Source: Avelusimicrobium sp963660385 (lineage in GTDB: Bacteria > Elusimicrobiota > Elusimicrobia > Elusimicrobiales > Elusimicrobiaceae). From it: 10,430 bases of DNA. Below the pieces are notes generated by a model that saw only the letters and a list, made by a program, of their open reading frames with translations, was not told the origin of the DNA and searched no databases. The position numbers and the translations under genes are program-made. The DNA lies in the NCBI GenBank assembly GCA_963660385.1, contig CAVKWQ010000053.1, positions 1 to 10,430 of the forward strand, read 5' to 3'. Each line of letters starts with the position of its first letter. The first letter of the stretch is position 1. Below, piece by piece: positions 1-5,988 of the stretch.

Positions 1-996
1 GAAAATTACTTTGGTTTAGATTACAATAAAATTATTCTCAATCAGGACCCAGGTGGCATACCTATTGGCCGTCAAGTAGGTGGTCCTACTTACAACAATA
101 CCAATCGCATGCTTTATAGTTCACAACAGGGCCTTAAGGTTGTGTCCACCCCGTATGTGCTCAAATTGAGGACAGACATTATTTTACAAGACACAGAATT
201 TTTAAGGTATTGGGAAGCATATCCCACACGAATAGAAAAATATCAATTATTTCAGCATCGCATTTTAAATTATTATTTATTTGCCCCACAGTTTAGTTAT
301 CTTCAAGGGAGAAAAATCCCCACTTTGTTTCATCCTTCTGATTGGATGTTTTTTGGGCTAACTTCAGATGTAAAAAAATTATTTGATATTCCATTGCAGT
401 CAGAGCCACTATATTCTCGTTGGTGGGTAAAACATAACAAACGGCCTGAACAGATAGACTGTTGGCCAGAAGCCGTGTTCCGATATGCACCTGAACAATA
501 TTTATTTTATAGTGCCATAAAAAATAAATTCCCTAACATTGGTTTTGAAAGTTATATGGATATCTCTCGTGAAAAAGAATGTTTATCAAAACAAATAATG
601 GTAAATAACTTCGTTATTTTAGATTATCGTCAATGGCACATTAAAATGCCAAAATATCAGGCACTGATAGGCACTATACCTTATGGACAAACCTCCCATA
701 GCGTTTGGTTAGAAGGTTATAAAAAATATTGTGATATATGTTTTAAGATTCCATGGAAAGAGAAACTTTTTAAATGTTTAAGTTTTAATGTTTTGGAAAT
801 TCTAAAAACCAAAAGACTTGAATTAGAAAAGAAATTTGTTTTAAATCTTTTTCCTAGGCTTTATCAAATTCACGTAAAACGCAAATATGCTAATGAGCCA
901 GATAAATTAAAACGGAAAATGGCTCTATTTGCTAAGCCGAAGAAGCAATATATATATCCAGAGGATATAATAAATGAAAAAACACTTAAAAAATAA
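1..996 (+). CDS. WavE-family LPS biosynthesis protein (5' end missing)
   Basis: The reading frame is open from base 1, so the gene starts left of the window. The visible 331 residues end at TAA 994-996. The stretch NNTNRMLYSSQQGLK, followed by YVLKLRTD at about residues 52-59, resembles the WavE lipopolysaccharide synthesis family, where an NRQ..S...GL..V.T.Y.LKLRSD block is typical. The (R)TD may act like the DxD-type metal/nucleotide-sugar site of glycosyltransferases, but that is inference. The W/Y-rich middle (HPSDWMFFG; WWVKHNKRPE; PEQYLF) also fits the family. No signal peptide or membrane segment is visible, so a cytoplasmic or peripheral enzyme acting on LPS core or another surface glycan is likely. 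The gene is visibly AT-richer than everything downstream, which is common for horizontally exchanged polysaccharide genes. Its last 23 bases overlap the ABC transporter gene, implying one transcript. The exact sugar and linkage cannot be told. Confidence 0.75.
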   Translation, partial: ENYFGLDYNKIILNQDPGGIPIGRQVGGPTYNNTNRMLYSSQQGLKVVSTPYVLKLRTDIILQDTEFLRYWEAYPTRIEKYQLFQHRILNYYLFAPQFSYLQGRKIPTLFHPSDWMFFGLTSDVKKLFDIPLQSEPLYSRWWVKHNKRPEQIDCWPEAVFRYAPEQYLFYSAIKNKFPNIGFESYMDISREKECLSKQIMVNNFVILDYRQWHIKMPKYQALIGTIPYGQTSHSVWLEGYKKYCDICFKIPWKEKLFKCLSFNVLEILKTKRLELEKKFVLNLFPRLYQIHVKRKYANEPDKLKRKMALFAKPKKQYIYPEDIINEKTLKK

Positions 997-2734
997 TTTA
1001 CTTATTATTAATTTCCGCCGCATGTGGCCGTATATTAAGCCATATTGGTTTAGGGCCGCTTTGGGCGTGGCGCTAACGGTGCCCGTGGGCGCATTGGACG
1101 GCGCCGTGGCTATGTTCTTAAAACCGTTTATGGATAAGGTAATGGTGGATAAACAGCCGCATTTTTCGGCGCTAATCCCGTTTCTTATTGTGGGTTTTAC
1201 CATTGTGCAAGGGGTGCTGATTTATTCTTCCAACTACCTAAATACGTGGGTAGCCCAAAAAATTACTATCGGAGTAAAGCGCCGTCTGTATGAAAAACTC
1301 CTCTCTATGGACACTTCATACTTTGATACGCACAATTCCGGCGAAATATTATTCCGTTATTCCAACGATGCCGAAACCGCCTCCACAGGGCTTATAGATA
1401 ACCTGAAACAGTTTTTATCCAAAACATTTTCCTCTATTTCTTTGGTCTGTGTTTTGTTATACAACTCTTGGCAATTAGCACTTATTGCTATTGCGGTACT
1501 CTTATTTTTTGTGTATCCGATGGCCAAGGTTCGCAAGAAAATGAAAGAAATTTTGGAAAAAACAGTCGGTAATCTTTCGTATGTAATGACTATTTATAAC
1601 GAAACCTTTGCCGGAAATAAAACGATTCGTTCCTTTACATTGGAGGACGAGTTCAAAAAACGCTTCCACAATGTGACGGATATGACCTTCTCCCTAGCCA
1701 TGCGCATGGTAAAGGGAACGAACTGGCTTTCGCCCCTCATGCATATTATTATGTCTATTGGGGTGGCGTTGGTGATTGGGTGCGGCAGTTATTTGATTGT
1801 AAACGGCACTATTACCAGCGGTAATTTTGTGGCATTTATTGCGGCCCTGATGATGCTTTATACCCCGTTAAAGTCTGTGGGGAATAACTATATTTCTATC
1901 CAAAATTCCTTTTTAGCCATAGACCGTATTTTTGATATTTTGGATTTGCAGCCTAATATCAAGGATTTAAGCACAGCCAAAGAACTAGCAGAAGTTAAGA
2001 AAGATATCGTGTTTGACCACGTCCATTTTGAATATGTTGCCGGGCGGGAGGTGTTGCACGATATTAATTTAACCATTCCTGTCGGCCATACAATCGCCCT
2101 AGTGGGCAACTCCGGCGGCGGGAAAACAACTATTTCCGCATTAATCCCGCGCTTGTATGATATCAAGCAAGGGTCTATTAAAATAGACGGGGCTGATATT
2201 AAAGACATTTCCCAAAAATCGTTGCGGAAACAAATTGCTATGGTGTTCCAAGATAACTTTTTATTTTCGGGTACGGTTAAGGAAAATGTCCTCTTGGGGA
2301 ACGAATACGCAGATGATGCCACTATTTGGATGGCCTTAAAAAGTGCCTGTTTGGATGAATTTGTGAGAGGCTTACCCCAAGGGTTAGATACGCAGATAGG
2401 GGAGCGCGGTATTTTGCTTTCCGGTGGGCAAAAGCAACGCTTGGCTATTGCGCGTGCATTTGTCAAAAATGCGCCTATTGTCATTTTGGACGAGGCCACC
2501 AGTGCCCTAGATAATAAGTCCGAGCGCGTTGTGCAAGAAGCCTTAGATAACTTGATGAAGAACCGCACCGTTATTGTGATTGCTCACCGCTTATCCACCA
2601 TACAAAACGCGGATAAAATTGTGGTTATTAATGACGGCAAAATTGCGGAACAAGGCACACACGAGGAATTATTAAAACTTCGCGGAGCCTATTACGCGTT
2701 GTATTCTATGCAATTCAAAAAGCAGGAGGCGTAA
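974..2734 (+). CDS. msbA: MsbA-like ABC exporter, fused membrane and ATPase domains
   Basis: This is a 586-residue half-transporter of the MsbA/lipid-exporter type: an N-terminal six-helix membrane domain (about residues 20-325) and a C-terminal ATPase (about 345-580). The ATPase has every expected motif: Walker A GNSGGGKTT (378-386), Q-loop Q426 in VFQDNF, signature LLSGGQKQR with S483, Walker B VILDEATSALD with D506-E507, and H-loop H538 in IAHRLST. The family works as a homodimer in the inner membrane and flips lipid A-core or other lipid-linked products using ATP. The ATG at 974 is chosen because GAGG (961-964) lies upstream, whereas the alternative Met17 codon (1022) has no ribosome site. 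The gene starts inside the end of the WavE-type gene and is followed after 2 bp by rmlA, so all three look co-transcribed. Being in a sugar cluster, it could serve a polysaccharide-specific lipid rather than being the housekeeping MsbA. Confidence 0.88.
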   Translation: MKKHLKNNLLIINFRRMWPYIKPYWFRAALGVALTVPVGALDGAVAMFLKPFMDKVMVDKQPHFSALIPFLIVGFTIVQGVLIYSSNYLNTWVAQKITIGVKRRLYEKLLSMDTSYFDTHNSGEILFRYSNDAETASTGLIDNLKQFLSKTFSSISLVCVLLYNSWQLALIAIAVLLFFVYPMAKVRKKMKEILEKTVGNLSYVMTIYNETFAGNKTIRSFTLEDEFKKRFHNVTDMTFSLAMRMVKGTNWLSPLMHIIMSIGVALVIGCGSYLIVNGTITSGNFVAFIAALMMLYTPLKSVGNNYISIQNSFLAIDRIFDILDLQPNIKDLSTAKELAEVKKDIVFDHVHFEYVAGREVLHDINLTIPVGHTIALVGNSGGGKTTISALIPRLYDIKQGSIKIDGADIKDISQKSLRKQIAMVFQDNFLFSGTVKENVLLGNEYADDATIWMALKSACLDEFVRGLPQGLDTQIGERGILLSGGQKQRLAIARAFVKNAPIVILDEATSALDNKSERVVQEALDNLMKNRTVIVIAHRLSTIQNADKIVVINDGKIAEQGTHEELLKLRGAYYALYSMQFKKQEA

Positions 2735-2736
2735 CT

Positions 2737-3606
2737 ATGAAAGGGATTATTTTAGCAGGCGGGGCAGGCACGCGGTTGTATCCGGCATCTCTGCCCATTT
2801 CCAAAATTTTACTACCTATTTACGATAAACCAATGATTTATTACCCGCTTTCAACCCTTATGCTGGCGGGGATACGGGATATTTTGATTATTACTACCCC
2901 CGAAGATATAGATAACTTTAAAAAATTGCTGGGGGACGGTTCCCAATGGGGTATTTCCTTGTCTTATATACCGCAGTTGGTAAAAAAGGGTATTGCCGAT
3001 GCGTTTATATTAGGGGAAGATTTTATCGGCGCGGACCGTGCGGCCCTTATTTTGGGGGATAACATCTTTTATGGGAACGGGTTTGAGCAAATTTTACAAA
3101 GTGCTGAGCAAAATACTGCGGGAGCCACTGTGTTTACGTACGAGGTAAGAGACCCGGAACGCTTTGGCGTGGTATCTTTTGATAAAGACGGAAACGCTGT
3201 ATCTTTGGAAGAAAAACCTAAAACCCCCAAAAGCAATTTTGCGGTTACGGGGCTATATTTTTATGATAATAAGGTTGTTTCTTATGCAAAACAATTAAAG
3301 CCGTCAGCCCGTGGCGAACTGGAAATTACAGACCTCAACAAAGTGTATTTAGCCGATAATACCTTGCACGTCTCGCGATTAGAGCGTGGATTTGCGTGGT
3401 TAGATACAGGGACGCACGAAAGCGTCTTGCAAGCGGCGAATTTTGTGCATAGTATGCAGTTAAACCAAGGGATAGAAATAGCGTGCTTGGAAGAAATTGC
3501 TTTGCAGAAAGGTTTTATTACCAAAGCGGAGTTAGCACAAACATTGTCCAAGTGTCCGTCTAATACCTATTATCAATATGTACGCCGTTTATTAAATAAT
3601 AACTAG
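2737..3606 (+). CDS. rmlA: Glucose-1-phosphate thymidylyltransferase (RmlA)
   Basis: This 289-residue cytoplasmic enzyme makes dTDP-glucose from dTTP and glucose-1-phosphate, the first step to dTDP-rhamnose and other deoxysugars. The length is normal for the family. Visible motifs are the nucleotide loop GGAGTRLYP (8-16), S22-K23 followed by LLPIYDKPMIYYPL, metal Asp108 in ILGDNIFYG, RFGVV (142-146), LEEKPKTPKS (157-166), TGLYFYD (171-177), GELEITDLN (193-201) and WLDTGTHES (221-229). The loop usually read as QPSPDGLAQAF is here QLVKKGIADAF (80-90), so the Q and G are kept but the middle differs. An excellent ribosome site AGGAGG (2724-2729) sits 7 bases before the ATG, inside the end of the ABC gene. 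No rmlB, rmlC or rmlD lies in the window; they may be upstream or elsewhere. It is the last gene of the surface-polysaccharide run before the recombinase module. Confidence 0.93.
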   Translation: MKGIILAGGAGTRLYPASLPISKILLPIYDKPMIYYPLSTLMLAGIRDILIITTPEDIDNFKKLLGDGSQWGISLSYIPQLVKKGIADAFILGEDFIGADRAALILGDNIFYGNGFEQILQSAEQNTAGATVFTYEVRDPERFGVVSFDKDGNAVSLEEKPKTPKSNFAVTGLYFYDNKVVSYAKQLKPSARGELEITDLNKVYLADNTLHVSRLERGFAWLDTGTHESVLQAANFVHSMQLNQGIEIACLEEIALQKGFITKAELAQTLSKCPSNTYYQYVRRLLNNN

Positions 3607-3613
3607 ACCTAAC

Positions 3614-3643
3614 TTGACTTATCTCCCGATAGTAAGCGGTAAT
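3614..3643 (+). promoter_or_regulatory. Candidate promoter of the DUF2924-recombinase module
   Basis: TTGACT (3614-3619, five of six matches to the sigma-70 -35) is followed after 18 bases by GGTAAT (3638-3643, four of six matches to the -10). The predicted start of transcription is near 3650. The left arm of the large inverted repeat (3623-3633) lies in the spacer, where a bound protein could block RNA polymerase. It is a consensus match by eye only; the -10 is weak. Confidence 0.4.
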
Positions 3644-3686
3644 AGAGATGGGCAAAAGATAGCCCATTAAACTTAACTATCGGGAG
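3623..3686 (+). promoter_or_regulatory. Nested inverted repeat that hides the RBS of the recombinase module
   Basis: CTCCCGATAGT (3623-3633) is the exact reverse complement of ACTATCGGGAG (3676-3686), an 11-bp stem that can be lengthened by 3 bp with one bulged A. Inside lies a second hairpin, ATGGGC (3648-3653) and GCCCAT (3662-3667), with an 8-base loop. The right arm holds the only ribosome site, GGGAG (3682-3686), 5 bases before the ATG at 3692, and is followed by TTTTT (3687-3691). In a transcript coming from rmlA the stem would either mask the ribosome site or act as a terminator. A transcript starting near 3650 would lack the left arm and leave the site free. Confidence 0.65.
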
Positions 3687-3691
3687 TTTTT

Positions 3692-4135
3692 ATGAAGAAA
3701 AAAGCTACACCATTAAATACTGTAAATAAATCAAGCGACAAGTCTCAACAGGTGGGGAACGGAGACAAAAAGGCTCAAGTTGGGATTACTGCTAAACCGA
3801 CTGGGAATAACCAACAATCCTCCAAACTCGTGTCTATCCCAGTAGAATTAGCCAAACTGCGAGAAGTGGCCACCCAGATTAATCCACTAGCCCAATTAAT
3901 TTCTAAAAATAAGCAGCGGGCCGAAAAATACAACAATAAGGATCAAAAACTGCGGGATATCCGTATCCCGCTGCCCGGCTCTATATTGGAGAAAAAGTAC
4001 AAAGGGCATCTTGTTGTGGTCAAAGTGTTGGAACACGGTTTTGAATACAATAATAAATATTTCAAAACCCTGTCCGCCGTGGCGTGTGCCATCACGGGGC
4101 AACATTTAAGCGGGTATTATTTCTTCGGCTTATGA
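3692..4135 (+). CDS. DUF2924 family protein, partner of the serine recombinase
   Basis: A 147-residue protein. The C-terminal part (about 91-147) reads IPLPGSILEKKYKG, VKVLEHGFEYNNKYF, TLSAVACAITGQHLSG, YYFFGL. This matches the DUF2924 pattern: LPxPGTxL.R.Y.G, V..L.dGFe..g..Y.SLSAIA..ITG...SG..FFGL. The family is of unknown biochemical function and is often encoded beside large serine recombinases. The first 45 residues are polar, K/S/Q/N-rich and likely disordered; residues 50-80 (PVELAKLREVA and onward) look helical. Small and basic with no membrane segment, it could bind DNA or the recombinase, but that is inference. The ATG at 3692 is set by GGGAG (3682-3686) in the inverted-repeat arm. 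Its TGA overlaps the next gene's ATG (ATGA, 4132-4135), so the two are very likely translationally coupled. Confidence 0.82.
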   Translation: MKKKATPLNTVNKSSDKSQQVGNGDKKAQVGITAKPTGNNQQSSKLVSIPVELAKLREVATQINPLAQLISKNKQRAEKYNNKDQKLRDIRIPLPGSILEKKYKGHLVVVKVLEHGFEYNNKYFKTLSAVACAITGQHLSGYYFFGL

Positions 4136-5571
4136 GTGACATTATAAAACCGATGAACTGTGCGGTTTATACCCGCAAATCTACCAGTGAGGGATTGGAA
4201 CAGGATTTCAACTCGCTAGATGCCCAGCGTGAGGCTTGTATGGCATTTATTAAAAGCCAGCGTGGGGAAGGCTGGCAGGCGCTAGAAACCTCTTATGATG
4301 ACGGTGGCTATACCGGGGCGAATACCGATCGCCCCGGTTTGCAGCGCTTGATAGAGGACATCAAACTGGGTAAGGTAAATTGCGTGGTCGTGTACAAGGT
4401 GGATAGATTATCACGCTCTTTGCTCGATTTCTCCCAATTATTAGAATTTTTTGATAATCGCGAGGTGTCGTTTGTATCTGTCACGCAGAATTTTAATACC
4501 AAAACCTCTATGGGGCGGCTAACACTCAACATTTTGTTATCGTTTGCTCAATTTGAACGCGAAATTATTAGCGAACGCACGCGAGATAAAATGGCGGCTT
4601 CTCGTATGAAAGGAAAGTTTTTAGGAGGAGGTATCCCCTTTGGGTACCAGTTAGATGAAAAAGCCCATAAGTTGGTACCACACCCTGAAACCGCTGAGGA
4701 AGTACGATTTATTTTTAATAGTGTCCTGCAAGAAAAAAGCGTTACTTCCGTACTTGCGCAACTAGAAAAGCGGGGAATTGTTCTTCGGGAGCGGAAATGC
4801 AAAAATGGGCGGGTTTTACCGGCACGCCCTATTTCGCGTGCGCAACTTTATCATATTATTCATAATCCGCTGTATATTGGAAAGGTCCTTTATAAAAAGA
4901 AGATTTATGAGGGTGAGCACGACGGAATTGTGTCCGTAGAAACCTTTGAAGCGGTGCAAAAACTGTTAAATAATGGACGAAAAATGTATGAAACGGTAAG
5001 GAAAGCCATTCCTGGTATCTTGCGTGGTTTATTGTTTTGCGAAGCCTGTGGCAGCCCAATGGTTCCTATTTATGGGAAAAAGAAAAATACGAAACATTTT
5101 TATTATATTTGCCGAAAGTGCCGAGACGAGGGGCATAAGGCCTGTCCCACACGGACTGTACGACAACGGGAATTTCACTTAGCGTTAGTAGCAGAATTGG
5201 ATAAAAATGGAGTTATCAACAGGGCCCTATTTGAGCAATTATCAGAATACGAGCAGGAAGAAACCCTTAAATCTATTATCTGCCGTATTGGGTACGAATA
5301 CCAAGAAAGCAAAATTACGGTTGTATTGCGTCGTGGAACCGAATTTTCGTTCTGTGCCAATGTGAAACCACACTCCGGCCCTTGGAAACGGTCGGAATTG
5401 GTGGCCCGAAAACGGGCCAAACAACCCAAGGTGGATAAAGCCTTGTACAAACAGACCTTGGCACTACAAATCCGCGAATATATGCGCCTAAACGGCCTTA
5501 GCCAAGCCGCGTGTGCGCGGGTCTTGGGGCTTACGGCGGCCCGGGTTAGCCAACTCTTAAAGGAAAATTAA
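4132..5571 (+). CDS. Large serine recombinase (site-specific integrase/resolvase family)
   Basis: A 479-residue recombinase with all three usual parts. The resolvase-type catalytic domain (about 8-155) has the nucleophile Ser17 in YTRKST, the arginine block KVDRLSRSLLDF (89-100) and GRLTLNILLSFAQFEREIISERTRDK (128-153). The Recombinase domain (about 160-285) includes HNPLYIGKVLYKKK. A zinc ribbon has Cys303/306 (FCEACG) and Cys327/330 (CRKC). The C-terminal 40 residues (LSQAACARVLGLTAARVSQLLKEN) look like a helix-turn-helix. The family cuts and rejoins DNA at att sites through a Ser-DNA link, for integration, excision or inversion. The ATG at 4132 overlaps the DUF2924 stop and has no ribosome site of its own, as expected for coupling. 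A longer reading from GTG 4084 would run inside the DUF2924 gene and adds no recognised domain. It is intact with no frameshift. No phage, plasmid or conjugation gene lies nearby. Confidence 0.92.
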   Translation: MSDIIKPMNCAVYTRKSTSEGLEQDFNSLDAQREACMAFIKSQRGEGWQALETSYDDGGYTGANTDRPGLQRLIEDIKLGKVNCVVVYKVDRLSRSLLDFSQLLEFFDNREVSFVSVTQNFNTKTSMGRLTLNILLSFAQFEREIISERTRDKMAASRMKGKFLGGGIPFGYQLDEKAHKLVPHPETAEEVRFIFNSVLQEKSVTSVLAQLEKRGIVLRERKCKNGRVLPARPISRAQLYHIIHNPLYIGKVLYKKKIYEGEHDGIVSVETFEAVQKLLNNGRKMYETVRKAIPGILRGLLFCEACGSPMVPIYGKKKNTKHFYYICRKCRDEGHKACPTRTVRQREFHLALVAELDKNGVINRALFEQLSEYEQEETLKSIICRIGYEYQESKITVVLRRGTEFSFCANVKPHSGPWKRSELVARKRAKQPKVDKALYKQTLALQIREYMRLNGLSQAACARVLGLTAARVSQLLKEN

Positions 5572-5730
5572 GTTTTTAGTGTTAAATTTTGCAAAATAGA
5601 TAGAAAGATAGCAAAAAAGTAGGGGCAAAGGAAAAAATGGCGGGGAAAGGAAAATATATTTATTTGATAACGTTGGGGAATTAGACCTTTTTTACCGACG
5701 ACGAAAGAGGGGAGAGTCCTAAATTAGGCA
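5572..5730. other. Noncoding stretch after the recombinase, purine-rich on + strand
   Basis: Between the recombinase stop and the tRNA-His terminator no credible gene is seen. About 5591-5655 is strikingly purine-rich on the + strand (runs such as GATAGAAAGATAGC and GGGGCAAAGG). The only start with a ribosome-like site, ATG 5637, gives just 15 codons. A small dyad CCTAAATTAGG lies at about 5719-5729. No convincing + strand terminator for the recombinase gene is visible. This is a reasonable place to look for one end of an integrated element. Confidence 0.4.
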
Positions 5731-5761
5731 TTAAAAAATCCCGCTAAAAGTTAAGCGGGAT
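5731..5761 (-). terminator. Rho-independent terminator of tRNA-His
   Basis: Read on the minus strand, an 8-bp stem, ATCCCGCT (5761-5754) with AGCGGGAT (5745-5738), closes an 8-base loop and runs into six T residues (5738-5733 complement). It begins just 7 bases after the encoded CCA of the tRNA. The + strand side has no T-tract, so it works for the tRNA direction only. Confidence 0.8.
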
Positions 5762-5767
5762 ATAAGA

Positions 5768-5845
5768 TGGGGTGGATGACGAGATTTGAACCCGCGACCT
5801 CCGGTTCCACAGACCGGCGCTCTAACCAACTGAGCTACATCCACC
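5768..5845 (-). tRNA. tRNA-His (anticodon GTG), with encoded CCA
   Basis: The minus strand folds into a full cloverleaf. The 7-bp acceptor stem is GTGGATG/CATCCAC, the D stem GCTC/GAGC, the anticodon stem CCGGT/ACCGG with loop CTGTGGA, and the T arm GCGGG-TTCAAAT-CTCGT. The anticodon GTG (complement of 5808-5810) reads His codons. The extra G at -1 (complement of 5845) opposite C73 is the identity mark of bacterial tRNA-His. CCA is encoded (complement of 5768-5770). It has its own promoter and terminator, so it is a single-gene unit. Confidence 0.97.
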
Positions 5846-5860
5846 ATAAATCGGTACTAT

Positions 5861-5890
5861 ATTATACCAATTTTCCGGCGCGTGTGCCAA
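5861..5890 (-). promoter_or_regulatory. Sigma-70-type promoter of tRNA-His
   Basis: On the minus strand, TTGGCA (complement of 5885-5890) is a good -35. It lies 18 bases upstream of a perfect TATAAT (complement of 5861-5866). The predicted start is about 8-12 bases before the mature tRNA 5' end at 5845, leaving a short leader for RNase P. Confidence 0.75.
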
Positions 5891-5988
5891 AATTATTCTG
5901 TTGTGCATTATTTGGGCCCTGTCTTTTAGCGGGGGAAAATAACCTAATTCCACGCTATAAAGCCGTGTCATCCCTATGTGCTTGCCGT

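Noticed and set aside
1888..2568. 226-codon minus-strand frame opposite the ABC transporter ATPase domain
   Set aside because: The + strand carries all ABC motifs; the antisense frame is a codon-bias shadow without recognisable domains.
3604..3610. TAGACCT repeated at 3604-3610 and 5682-5688, possible direct repeat flanking the recombinase module
   Set aside because: A 7-base match is expected about once by chance between noncoding stretches of these lengths, and the first copy includes the rmlA stop codon.
4084..4131. Longer recombinase reading from GTG 4084
   Set aside because: It lies wholly inside the DUF2924 C-terminal coding region and adds no family-conserved residues. ATG 4132 forms a clean ATGA overlap.
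5637..5684. 15-codon reading frame with a GGA-rich ribosome-like site
   Set aside because: Too short, no recognisable sequence, and the purine-rich context creates ribosome-like sites by chance.
3607..5767. CRISPR, toxin-antitoxin or restriction-type defence function for the module
   Set aside because: No repeats, nuclease, methylase or toxin-like motifs; both proteins fit a site-specific recombination unit.
5950..5985. Weak hairpin near CCACGC/GCCGTG as a terminator for the GGDEF-EAL gene
   Set aside because: Only about 4 paired bases before a mismatch and no T-tract on the minus strand.
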